Of a stretch of 64,000 nucleotides of DNA, positions 10,492 to 22,017 are shown piece by piece. Both the position numbers and the translations under genes were made by a program. The first letter of the stretch is position 1. Each line of letters opens with the position of its first letter. This stretch comes from Xanthoparmelia taractica (Eukaryota > Ascomycota > Lecanoromycetes > Lecanorales > Parmeliaceae). The notes below the pieces were generated by a model. The model did not search any database and was not told where the DNA came from. It was given only the letters and a program-made list of their open reading frames with translations. The DNA is taken from the NCBI GenBank assembly GCA_033085395.1, contig JANQBS010000067.1, positions 119,496 through 183,495 on the forward strand. Reading direction: 5' to 3'.

Positions 10492-13400
10492 ATGGTGGGG
10501 TTGACATCAGCGGCCGGTGTGGTGGGGTTCTTATCCGAGCCGGACACGGAGCTTCAGATCTTCGCGTTGAGGAAATTGAACGAAGAGATCGACTCATTAT
10601 GGACAGAAGTCGTTGGATCCGTGGGCGAGGTCGAGGCCTTGTACGAAGATCCTGAGTTCCCGGAGCGGGAACTCGCCGCTCTCGTCGCGGCCAAGGTCTA
10701 CTACAATCTCCAGGAATATAATGAAAGCATGGTGTTTGCCCTCGGTGCGGGCAAGCTGTTCGACCTAGGCCATGAGGGTGAATTTGAGGATACGATCATC
10801 TCGAAATGCGTTGATACCTACATTGCTCTCTCCGACACAGCCTTCTCGAATGACTCAAATCAGCCACCAGCTCAACTCAACACGGCCTTCCCCTCGACTA
10901 CAAATGGCGCCTCAAGTACATCAGCAAGTCTCGCGTCCCCTACGATGCCTTTCTCACAAGCGACCCTCCCATCGAAATCCCTTCTTTCACGCCAAGACAG
11001 TACAAACACGTTCGATCCGGCGGGTGCCCCTGCCCCCACGACCGCTCTACCTCCATCACTAGCAGATCAACGAGGGATTCACAGGCCCTTGCAGGCGGTA
11101 ATAGACCAGTTGTTCGAACGATGTTTCCGGGAAAAGCGTTATCGCCAAGTGGTTGGAATTGCGGTAGAAGCACGCAAGTTCGATGTCATTCGGCGGGCTA
11201 TACTCCGTGCGAGCAATGATGAGAAGGGGAACAAGCCGGCCAAAGATGGCTTTGGACAGGCTGAAGAGCTACTGGAATACCTACTGGGAATCTGTATGGA
11301 CGTGGTCCAGGAGCGCGGGTTGCGCCAGGAGGTAGGAAACCCACACTTCCTTCGTCAGTTTGAAAGTGTATATCCTGGCTAATATCCCTTCAATTAAGCT
11401 ACTGCGTCTCATCCTCGATCTTTTGCGGGATGTTCCCTCTCCCGATGTCTTTTCGATAGCGAAATGCATTGTCTATTTAAACGAGCATTCGATGGCATCG
11501 AAGCTCTTGGCAGATCTGGTTGAGACTGGCGGCCCACGCCGCCTAGCTGAAGCCTACCAAATTGCCTTTGATCTATACGACAACAGCTCTCAGGAATTCT
11601 TGAAAAAGGTCAGGGAAGGTCTTCCGAAGGACCCAGAGCCAACAGTCACCCAGCCTACAGATAGTGTAGATAAGATGGATGAGGAAATAGCCGATGATGC
11701 TCAAGAGACGGACAAACTCTTGTCAGAGTCAGACGGCAATGCCGCTGCTCCAAGTTCTTCGCTGGGCAACCCAGCGGAAAAGCCCCAACCAATTGGTCCG
11801 GATGCGAAGAAAGCGTTTGGCTCAATACGCGAGATCCTATCAGGGACAAAAACCATCCAACTGAATCTCGAATTTCTCTACAGAAATAACCATGCGGATG
11901 TCGCCATACTCAACAAGCTCAAAGATAGCTTGGAGGCACGAAATTCGATTTTCCATACCGCAGTCACTTTGTCGTGTGGATTCATGAACGCTGGTACCAT
12001 GAATGCAAACTTTTTCCGCGACAACCTCGACTGGCTCGGTAAAGCGGTCAATTGGTCAAAGTTTACCGCTACTGCTGCGCTTGGAGTGATACACCGCGGT
12101 GACCTTGGCAATGGGCAGACACTGTTGAAGCCATACCTGCCGAAGGATACCGTCGAGGGTGGAAATACTGGCTCAGTCTACAGTCAGGGAGGCTCGCTTT
12201 ATGCCATGGGCTTAATATACGCTAACCACGAGACCTTTGCATTGGAACTCATTCGTGACCACTTCAAGAGGGCCACTGAGGAAGTCGTGCAACATGGTGG
12301 TGCCCTAGGATTAGGTGTTGCTGGCATGGCCACAGGCGATGAGGGCATCTACGAAGACCTTAAAGGTGTCTTGTACACCGACTCTGCTTTAAATGGTGAA
12401 GCTGTAGGTATTGCAATGGGCTTGATAATGTTGGGCACTGGCAACATCAAGGCCCTCGAGGATATGATCCAGTATGCCCACGATACCCAGCATGAAAAGA
12501 TCGTCCGTGGCCTCGGTCTTGGAATGGCACTCATCATGTACGGCAGGCAAGAAGGGGCCGATGAATTAGTGAGCGGCCTGTTGGACGACCCAGATCCGAT
12601 TCTTCGATACGGAGGCATTCAAACTCTTGCGCTTGCTTACTGTGGCACTGGCAGCAACAAGGCTGTTCGAAAGCTCCTTCATGTGGCGGTCAGCGATGTT
12701 AGCGATGACGTACGGAGATATGCAGTCATGAGTCTCGGCTTCATCCTCTTCAGAAAGCCTAAGAGCGTGCCTCGTATGGTCGAACTGCTGTCAGAGTCGT
12801 ACAATCCACATGTTCGATACGGCGCAGCAATGGCGCTGGGTATATCTTGCGCAGGTACTGGTCTAGACGAAGCCATCGACCTTCTGGAGCCGATGATTAA
12901 AGATCCAACTGACTTCGTGCGTCAAGGAGCGCTTATTGCCTTGTCTATGATTATGGTACAGCAGAACGAGGCCATGAACCCAAAGGTCGGCACTATTCGA
13001 AAGACATTGCAGAAAGCCATCGGCGATAGACATGAAGATGCAATGACCAAGTTTGGTAGTGCCATTTCTTTAGGTATCATTGATGCTGGTGGCCGCAATT
13101 GCACAATAAGTCTCCAAACCCAAACCGGTAATTTGAACATGGCTGGTATCGTCGGAATGGCAGTATTCACTCAGTACTGGTACTGGTTCCCGCTAACACA
13201 CTTCCTGTCCTTGAGCTTTACTCCAACCTCCGTTATTGGTCTTGATCAGGACCTCGAGGTTCCCAGCTTTAAGTTCCACAGCGCGACTCGACCGAGCCTG
13301 TTCGATTATCCTCCAGAGCAAGAAACCAAAACTGAGGATGCTCCAGAGAAAGTCAAGACGGCCGTGCTCTCAACAACTGCCCAAGCTAAGCGTAGAGCGC

Positions 13401-13969
13401 AAAAGAAAGAGAAGCAACAGAGACGCGAGAGCATGGACATCGATCAGACTCCTACCGCGCCAAAAGCAGATGCTGGGGACAAGATGGATACTGACGAATC
13501 GGCTGTCAAGACCGAGGGCGATGGCGAGAAGAAAGACGAAGAAGAAGCCAAGGAGTCAGACAAGCCTGAAGGCTTGAAAAAGAAGATGGAGAAGGAGAAA
13601 GTGGGCTATGGCCTCGAGAACATGTCTCGAGTACTACCCGCACAGCTCAAGTTCGTCAGCTTCCCAGATGAACGCTACGAACCTGTCAAGAAACCGACGG
13701 GTGGCGTGATACTGCTGAATGACACCAAGCCTTCAGAGCCAAAAACGCTCTTGGAGCTGAAGAAAGCCAAGAAGCCCGCGCAGACTGCTACCGCACCGGA
13801 AACGTCACAAGATCGGGTGGATACTGCAAGGGCCCAAAGGGAAACCGCAAGCGAACCGACCGGTGCAGTTGAGGCAGCTGGGGTTTTGACCGCGCTTGAT
13901 GAAGGCGGCGAAGGGGAGGAGGATGCGGAGCTGCCACATGAATTCGAATACCATTCTGACGACGAGTGA
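10492..13969 (+). CDS. RPN2: 26S proteasome regulatory subunit Rpn2
   Basis: Two exons, 10492-11331 and 11399-13969, 1136 aa; the 67-bp intron is phase 0. Rpn2 is the large scaffold of the 19S base and helps place Rpn10, Rpn13 and deubiquitinase partners. The N-terminal helical part starts with GFLSEPDTELQIFALRKLN. After the junction comes DVFSIAKCIVYL. Proteasome/cyclosome repeats run from about residue 480 to 850, for example GGALGLGVAGMATG, YGGIQTLALAYCGTG and YGAAMALGISCAGTG. A Lys/Glu-rich insertion occupies about 925-1010, and the acidic tail ends in FEYHSDDE. There is a fungal-specific Ser/Thr-rich linker near residues 120-185. Length is at the long end of the family. Confidence 0.95.
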
Positions 13970-14611
13970 GCACGACAAGAATTGAAAAGGCTCCTAGCCG
14001 CCATCTTCATGTCTTATTATATTAGATTATCCACCTATGGCCTAGGGCCTGACTAGACACGTAGAGGCGTTGTAATATGGCACAGCAATAATCACAGAAG
14101 CATCGCTGAGACTTCTACTACTGGCTACTCCCTAAAAATTGTCATTGGAAGAGGCATATCACTTGTCATAATCTCGTAGGACACCTCAGAATTTCCCACA
14201 CCGGTCTTCTTGCTACCTCGGCTGTAGTCCACGTCTGACCTGACATCTATTCCAGCCGCTGCTTCCATCGACAAACTGCACATTGGGGCCCAAAGGTGAG
14301 GACGTAATACGCTTATGATCGGCAAAGGAATTAGCAAAGAAATGTGCGCGTTCCATAGCCACACGACGGGGTACATCACTAGCACCATAGAATTCACTAA
14401 GAAGGGTGTATCCCACTATCACATCCCGTCTCTGACTTGTGTTTGCGAGATCCGGGGGGGAGTCCGTCAAGACCTGGGTACAGTCGTCGACGGAATCGTG
14501 ACTGCCAGGTGGCCTCTTGCCAGCGTTTCTGGGCGATGTTTAGCCAAAGCGATGGTCACCGCATTTAGCCTGTTGTCCGTTCAGGATCGTTGATACTGAG
14601 GCCATCCAGAA
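13970..14611. other. Intergenic region between convergent genes
   Basis: Lies between the stops of RPN2 and the GPI-anchored protein. I see only short frames with no recognisable content. Confidence 0.5.
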
Positions 14612-17512
14612 TCATTGGAGAATAGCCAGACTGATACAAAGCGCAAGCCCAAAAACAGCCACGACATGGAGGCTGGAGCACCTGCTCCCTTTTCCGGTGA
14701 AGCCGAGGACACCAGTCGTGGCATTGGAAGAGTTTCCTGGAGTCGTAGCGATACGTTTGCCAGTTGCGCTCGCCGTTCCGGCTCCGTTTGGAGGGCCAAA
14801 TCCAAGCATGATCGCTGAGCCCAGGCCTCCGACGTCACCACTACCGACGACCAGATGCCCTTCTGCATCCATCGAGGCTGATTCTCCTGCTGTCATGGGT
14901 ACCGAGAAAGTCGAACTGCCCGAGCCATGGCCAGCGACGTACAAACCTGAGCTTCCAAAGGCCAGGCTGAGGGTGTTACCAGAGATGATCACCGCGGAAG
15001 CTCCAGCAGTCAGTGTGGTTCCGTCTATAACGACGGCGCTAGGGAAGGCGTTTGGCGCAGGTGTAGGAAGCGCGAAATTCTGACTGCCAACGACCAAGTT
15101 CGATGATGCCAGTGAGATTACGGTGCCAGATATTGTGGCGGCAGGTCCATTGGCAACCAGAGTCGTTCCATGAAAAGCGACAGCGTCGCTTCCAAATCGC
15201 GTAAACGTTTGACCTGCGAACGTGATGATCTTATTCGCATTGGACATAAATTCTGGCGCAGGTGTAGGAAGCGCAAACGTTTGACTGCCAATGACCAAGT
15301 TCGATGATGCGAGTGAGATGACGGTGCCAGATATCGTAGCGACAGGTCCATTGGCAACCAGAGTCGTTCCGTGAAAAGCAACAGCGTCGCTCCTAAGTTG
15401 CGTAAACGTTTGACCAGCGAAGGTGATGGTATTCTTCGTATTGGGCATAACCTCTGGCGCAGGCGTTGGGAGCGCAAATATCTGGCTGTCTACGACAAGG
15501 CCAGACGAAGCCAAAGATAAAACAGTCCCGGATACTGTAGTCGGAGGCCCGTTCACAGAGAGAGTATTGCCATTCACGAGGATGCTACCACCACCTAATG
15601 GTGTGAAAGTCTGACCTGCCGCGGTAAGGACACCATTTCCGCTTTCAGTGGGAAGAGCCAGAGTCGAAGATCCAACTACTATTGAAGACTTATCAAGAGA
15701 TACGGAGACGCCTTGTATTGTGACTGCGGGGCCATTGGCTTGCAAGGTTGTATCTGCTACGGCGAAGCCGCCGCTGGTAAGAGCGGTGAAGGTCTGGCGA
15801 CCTATCTCAAGTACTGATGGATTTGGTATCGGCCGGACAATGCCATCACTGCCTAAGTCTGCAAGCTCCGGCGCTTTTGGCTTCTCTGGATCATTCTGCC
15901 CAGCCTCAGGCTGAGAAGGCGGATCCACATTCAAATTCCCTGGTTCTGGTGCATTTCCTTGTTTGCCATCCTTAGTGGGTGCTTTGTTATTAGGCGAATC
16001 CGAATCCGCTGCATTTCCATGTTTGCCATCCGCAGCGGGTGTTTTGTTATTAGGCGAATCCGGTTCTGCTGCATTTCCTTTTTTGCCCTCCGTATTAGGC
16101 TCTTTGGTATTGGGCGGATCCACCGTATCAGGAAGGTTAGGGGAAGGATCACCACTGCTGGACGGCCCTACTGCTGCTGGACCTTTTCCACTTTCAGTCT
16201 GTGCTGGGGGATCTTCTATCGATGGACTTGGCATTGCCGGCGCCCATTGTGGTCCAGCTTGATTCGCTGGAGTTGGCGAAGGGACAAGAGCGGAAGCCGG
16301 AACAAGGCTTCGGGGAGGGTCGAAGGCAAATTGACTCTTGCAAGCTTCCCACGCAGGTTCCATCTTCTGAATTTCGGGTGGCGGCGCAATGATAGGAGCG
16401 TATCTGGGACGAGCTGGAAGGCTGAAGCCAACTTGATTTGCCGACTCTTGTGCGTCAAGCACTGACTGTGGTGGGCACGGAAGGTTGCTCAGATCAAAGG
16501 GTTTAGGCTGTCCGCCATAAGGGCCAGCAAATATGCCCGGGGCGTAATCCAATGTGTAGAGGCTTCCAGGTGCAAAAGACAATGTGACGGAGGTATGTTT
16601 AGGCTGCGCACCGAATCAGCTGTGGGATCCGTCAAATGATGGCAAGATGGACACTAACGCCGATTTGACCACACCGGTTTGATGCACTGATATCATGATA
16701 GGCAACATAAATCGAGGGTGAGGTGCTTCGTCTGGGTCAGCTATCTCGCTCAGTGATTGTAAGGAAGCTGGACTGCACATACTAAGTGAAGCCGTCCGGG
16801 CCTACCGCAGTCGAAACAGTATTGTTGTGATATACTGCGGCTGGCGATGTAACTGTACCTGAATCCGAAGTTGTAGCGTTGTCCAAGCAAGCTGTGTTGG
16901 CTCCTGGTACTGGCCAATACCACAGATCAACCAACGAGAAATACACCGTACACATCCCACAGCACGGCCGACTGTCTCCCGCGTAAGGGTTTAGTTGCGG
17001 AACCTGCTGCCTAGTCCAGGTAGTGTATACAGTTGTGGCTGCCGTGTAAGTGGAAGTGGTCCAGAACCAGGAATTGGGAATATCCGTATTCAAAACCGCT
17101 TTTGTAGTGGGGCCATCTATGGCAGACAGCTTCTCTACTACCGTTTCGATAGGGAACGACAGGCCCGGTGGAGGCGTGGGTCCTGCGCATGGCACCAATT
17201 CGCCAAGGTCGTCAGAGCCGTAGTAAGTAGTGGTATTGCCGCTCGTCGTCTTGGTAGAAGCTGCGCTGATTGAGGACCAAAGGGGTGATGATAAGGCGTG
17301 GCTGGAAGGCAGCTGGGTCACGTGGGAGCTTTCGTTGACCACTGAAACTCCTGTAGACAGCAGTCGGTGAGCATTAACCACAGCAATTTAGGAGATGAGC
17401 GAGAGCAACAAGGACCAACAAACGTTCAAGCGAAAGACAAACTCTTACCATGGACCAATTGTACGAATGGATACGCCATCAGCAAAACAGAGTGAATGGG
17501 TATTAAGAACAT
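14612..17512 (-). CDS. Secreted GPI-anchored repetitive cell-wall-type protein
   Basis: Four exons: 17512-17449, 17350-16783, 16725-16659 and 16603-14612, giving 896 aa; introns are 98, 57 and 55 bp and frame is kept at every junction. Exon 1 encodes a signal peptide (starts MFLIPIHSVLLMAYPF). The ectodomain has several Asn glycosylation sites and cysteines, including CCGMC. A 67-bp exon gives the segment TSPSIYVAYHDISA, which joins PKHTSVTLSFAPGSL, a pattern common in fungal secreted proteins. The second half consists of repeats with the FAGQTFT...GTTLVANGP...ISGTVISLASS pattern. The C terminus is a hydrophobic tail after a small-residue stretch, as expected for GPI attachment. A wall or adhesion role is inferred, not shown. 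Confidence 0.82.
15055..15490 (-). repeat. 201-bp coding tandem repeat in the GPI-protein gene
   Basis: The marker gcgcaggtgtagg (or its near copy) recurs at 15055, 15256 and 15457, an exact 201-bp period (67 codons). The two complete units are nearly identical at the DNA level; the third start leads into more diverged copies of the same protein motif up to about 15790. Confidence 0.9.
15955..16120 (-). repeat. 60-bp coding repeat (20-aa linker unit)
   Basis: Three units in the same gene encode GKKGNAAEPDSPNNKTPAAD-like 20-mers; Lys/His/Gln alternates at the third residue. On the plus strand the shared cores read ttgccatcc and ttattaggcgaatcc. It forms a hydrophilic spacer between the N-terminal domain and the beta-type repeats. 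Confidence 0.8.
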
Positions 17513-18921
17513 TCTTGCAGAGAGAGACGACAATGTAGGCTTGGATAGCTAATAGAGACAGTGTGTCATTCGAACAACATGATTGGAATTTTTCGAAGAG
17601 AGGCATTGCAAACTCTGAAGGATTTTCAGCTCATGTAAATAAAGCTTGGACTCCGAAGCTTGAACTGCAAGGTACAGAGCTGAAACTTTTTTCAAGAAAG
17701 CGGTTGGCTGCAACGGCCCTATTTGGTGAAGAATGATTCCATTATTAGTTCCTGGAGCACCTATCACACCCATTTGATGCATTGAGCTGTACCGTATGTT
17801 AGACTGCCGAGGTTTCGCTAATCTGTACCAAGCCCCGAGACTACTATGATATGACTGGCGCGCAAGGAATTTTGCGGTCTAATGGGACGATGAGGCGCAG
17901 CGTACCTCCGAGGTGATTTTTGTCGGTTTGATACCCTGGGACAAGGAGGGTTCTTGTCCATATGGGCTTGTTGAGGTCACGATGGCCGTAGGCTCTTTCT
18001 AGAGTCATGCAAAGCGAACGTCTGTGAAATGCCCTTGCGAACGATTCATTAGCATAGGCTGTGGCCATTTCCGCGGCTTTCTCCATATATGAATCCCTCA
18101 ACATCTGTGAGCTATCAACACTCTTACACGCAGATACGGGTTCCACAAAGAAACCCAATGTCTTCCTTCGTGCTCAATTGTCGGTCGAGGAAGCTTCATT
18201 CCAGTTTGGAGATGAAAATAGGGATGTCTTGCATGCTGAACAGACCATCCATGAAATCAGAATATGTTCATTTCAAAGAGCATACAGAGACAAATCAATT
18301 ATACAGACGATTCAGCTCGCCTTTCTGGAGCAGAAGAAATCTGCCCTGATACTGTTTCTTCAAATATAAAGAGCTAAAAAAAAAATCCGTAGGATGCAGG
18401 TCAAAGCCGGAAAGTTGGATGATATGCCTTAAGAACGCTTGATGGAGTCCCCTAATTGCTGTATGGGCGTTGTTGTCATCGTTGAGCTTCTTAAACAATG
18501 TCCTGCCGGTACATCTTTCCGAGTACTTTTGCCAGAGAAATTGAGAGAAGCGCTGTAGAAGCGAAGGACAGCGAGCGGCAGAAATGATGCACTTCTGGAG
18601 GAGAAGGAGAGACGTGGTCAATACCACGAACTCAGAGAACCTGGCAGGGGCTCGCAAGATCGCTCAAAAGATAGAGAGCTTGCAGCTTGCCCGCTTGATC
18701 AGTCAAGAAAGCGTGATGCCATAGTTATACATGTAACTCGCCAATATAGCCATCCAGGTTCTATCATTGACACACACTGAAAAGTATGAAATTTCTGATG
18801 GGATGGAAGAAAAGGGTGTAGACGGATTTGGAAGCGAAAATAAAGATGACAGCAAATATCGTTCTCCCCGCCCCCTCATATCTGCACCAACCAATAGAGT
18901 GACCGATCCAGAGGTGCAGAA
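17513..18921. other. Unresolved region with possible minus-strand exons
   Basis: Two minus-strand frames stand out: 18158-17844 (ends RLIVPLDRKIPCAPVIS) and 18657-18295, which begins with a hydrophobic, signal-like stretch but has no ATG at its start. I could not join them with convincing splice sites, so no gene is called. A poly-A run lies near 18370. Confidence 0.3.
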
Positions 18922-19677
18922 ATGGCAACACTATCACCTCAAGATATCAGAACACTCGAACAAACGCGCCAGCGCCTTGCCCAACTTACGAGCTCCCTAG
19001 CTTCTTTGCAACAACAGATCCATACCATAGAACCTCTTCCACCATGGTAGGCAGTCCTTTTGGTAATCTACCACACATGGCTCTTGCTTTCTTCTCATCA
19101 AACACACGACTATGGCACGCAAGATGAGCTAAGGGTCCCAAGGTCCTCCCTCCATTCGCTCTTCCAAATAATATCCCAAAACCTCACCTCCGTCTCCGCT
19201 CACTTTACCACAAACGCCCCGCTCCTCTCTTCCCTGGTTGCCTATCCCTTGCCATCATTTCCCGGTCGAGAACAAGAGCCGGTTCTGAACCAACTGCTAC
19301 GCAAGAAATTCGAGCCACATGTTGAGGATTGGGTCGAAGAAGGTCGGCTAGCTGGAGAGGAGGTGGTTAAGGGGGACGAGGGTAGAGGAGGGGACGAGGT
19401 CATTGAAACGTGGGAATGGGCGGGCATGGCCGCCAATGAGCAAGCGAGAAAGCATGAATGGGGTGGAGACTATACTCTTGAGGAGATTGAAGGCGGGATC
19501 GAAAATGTGGTTACGGGGTTGAGGGACGAGAGTGACGAGGAAGAGGGTGAGCAGCAAGACAAGAGCGGAGAGGCGGAGGACCATGAGCACAAGAAGCCTG
19601 AAGAGGGAGGGGGAATGCCACTGTCGATGGATGAGATGCTGCGGTTCTTGGTGAAAGGGGAAGAGCCGAAGAAGTGA
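18922..19677 (+). CDS. MED8: Mediator of RNA polymerase II transcription subunit 8
   Basis: Two exons, 18922-19046 and 19143-19677, joined in phase 2 across a 96-bp intron, 219 aa. Med8 belongs to the Mediator head module and contacts Med18/Med20 and TBP-linked machinery in the nucleus. The start MATLSPQDIRTLEQTRQRL followed by a coiled helix and LPPW, then SLHSLFQIISQNL and LVAYPLPSFPGR, matches fungal Med8. The VLNQLLRKKFEPHVEDW segment is also characteristic. The C-terminal third is Glu/Gly-rich and disordered. The first exon is short; its ATG is the first in frame. Confidence 0.9.
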
Positions 19678-20759
19678 TGACAGGGACACAGGTCCCAAGT
19701 CCAGGATTATCCCGACGGCATTTAATCTTTCTATGGAGTTTGAACCGCCATATCGATGGCATAGCTGCATGAGGTAGGAATGGATATATCCAAGGCGTTG
19801 GAGAAAGGGATAAGTCTCTGAGGAACCTCGAAGTTTATGAACAAGGTATCATCATCATTGGACCAGGGAATCATTTATCAAAAGTTGCGGGACTTTTTAT
19901 CTCTACCTTCGAGGACCACTTTATCTCCTTGAGTACTCTCATACGTGTTTCTACCGCCGTTATCAGTTTTCTCCCCGTTGCTGATCTTAAGATCCCTCTG
20001 ACTGTTCCTCTCTTCCACATCTTCTGCTTCTCGCTCTTCCGCACTCTTTCATGTCAACAGTCGTGCGGTCTCTTCTATCTCTTCTCTAAATACGTGCTGT
20101 CTCGTCCCTGATAACGCTATCGCTATGTAATGGAGCTGAAACCCCCATGTTCCTTTTCGCGCCAAACACGCTTTCTCGAGTATCAGCGCGTTCCGCGACT
20201 GCTTCCCTTCCGACGCAACGCCTTCATCTTCACGAAGACCTACAGCAACTCCGTCGTCTCCGCCATAAAATCCTTTGACTGCTGCGTTGGTAATATGAAG
20301 CGCTGAGGGGTGTGTAGACTGCTGTCATGGGCAGGGGAATAGTGGAATAGTAGAGGATAGAGGTGGGGTGGTAAGATGCTGTGCGGCTTCTGTCTTCGAG
20401 TGAAGTCAGAGTCAGGGTCAGAGTTAAAGAAGGGATGGGTGGATTGGGTGAGAATGGAGCCAGGGGTACAGCAAGTTGGCTGCCCCATAGAGGGAATGTG
20501 GGACTGGTTGCGGGGATAAGATGCGTGGGATTTGGGGGATAGTGGTGCCGGGGAATCCGATCTGGGGAGATGTGAGCCTGTTGTTAAGACGGGAACAGGG
20601 GGGTGGGTGCAGAAGTTGTTGCAGAACGGGGTGCGGGAAGTTTTGGGGTTGGAGGTCTGTTGGAGCTGAGTGTTTGCAGACGGTCATAACTAAGGCGATG
20701 GAGAATGGAGATCATATCGGATGAATCGGTACTTTTGATCAATGAAAGCGGCTGGCTAG
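19678..20759. other. Intergenic region, no supported gene
   Basis: Lies between the convergent MED8 and MPDU1-like genes. The plus strand is pyrimidine-rich at 19930-20110 and the frames found are low-complexity. Confidence 0.5.
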
Positions 20760-21735
20760 CTATCCTCTGCGACGCGTCGTGGGTCCCTTCCCTTTGGTCG
20801 AGGCTCCAGTGCTGGAGCCCATAGCGATCTCGGCTGGTTTCTGGCCCATTTCTCCCGCATGCGATGCTGTCGCTGGAATGTTCCAATAGTATATCTTTCC
20901 GCTGTCAGTGTTTGCTTTTTCACACGCAACGGGACCTTACCATCTGAGCAGCCAAAACTACATTGAGCACGAAGCCTCCAACGAATCCGTAAAGAATCAA
21001 CTTATCATCCACCTCCTGCAACGTCGTATATATCCTCGTCAGACTTCCAAAGAGGTAATTGAAAACCTGCATCACAAACCCAAATTAACTACCACCCCTA
21101 CCGAACCAATAAGCACCAGCCTCACAGCCCTCACTCACCATGAAAGCGCTCAACTGTCCAGTGCCCCCCTCACTATAGATCGTCCAGACCTGCGGCAACT
21201 TCGACACTACTCCCAATAACCCCGCTCCCATTTGCGCATATGTCAATGTCTGCATATCAATCACGCCCTCATTAAACAGCGAGTAACCCGCCGAAGCCAG
21301 AGCAGCCACAAAGACCGCCGCCAAAACCGTCTTACCCGTATACCGCAGCACCAGCAGACTAATGACGACGTTTTGCGCAGCGATCATGGCCGTTTCCCCG
21401 TACGTGTTGAACGGGAACCCATTGCGTGCGCTATAGGCCAAGGTGGTCATCATCGCCGAAGTCTCGAGGGCGTAGGAGAGGAACGAGATTCCGGCCCCGG
21501 ACTGGGAGGAAAGGAGCTTGAGGATCTGGGGAACCTTGACGACGGAGGAGCCGACGACTGTGGCGATGCCGAGGACTTTGGAGACGGCGAGTTTGAGGCA
21601 TTGTGTCGAGGTGAGGTCCACGTCGAGGACGAGGTTTTTGTAACAGTCGGGGCCGATGAGGGAGATGCCGAAGTCGCGGATTGGGGCGGGGAGGGAGTGG
21701 GTGAGGGGTTGGACGGTGTTGCGGAGGGCGTCCAT
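20760..21735 (-). CDS. Mannose-P-dolichol utilization defect 1 (MPDU1)-like PQ-loop protein
   Basis: Three exons: 21735-21139, 21066-20941 and 20894-20760, giving 285 aa; introns of 72 and 46 bp are both phase 0. MPDU1 proteins are ER membrane PQ-loop proteins needed for use of dolichol-phosphate mannose/glucose in glycan assembly. Two PQ-loop motifs are visible, KVPQILKLL near residue 67 and KLPQVWTIY near 180. Around them lie six or seven hydrophobic helices. The joined end reads VFNYLFGSLTRIYTTLQEVDD and then VLAAQMIYYWN, as in the family. The hydrophilic tail ends in an Arg/Lys-rich stretch. Confidence 0.9.
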
Positions 21736-22017
21736 GATCGTGAGATGCCTAGGAGGCTGGCAGGTTGGGGTCTATCGAATCGGAAAGTAGGGTCTGTCGG
21801 TCTGTCAGCCCTACGGCGCAAGATGATACCCCTTTTCAGCCTCAAAAGGCCACAGGCGATAAGCTTGCTTCACGCTATATGAGACTATGAGACTTCTTCA
21901 AGCTGGAGTTATATCTCAACATTCCTCAAAAATCAGATTCTGTCGCTGCTTGTATCCTAGGACGACCTCCGACCACCAAAAACTGGCGAGCATCAACCTA
22001 TACATATCATATCTCCT

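Noticed and set aside
16604..16805. Single 202-bp intron between the second and last exons of the GPI-protein gene
   Set aside because: A 67-bp internal exon with in-phase 57- and 55-bp introns restores a family-typical TSPSIYVAY segment, a better fit to the intron sizes of the window.
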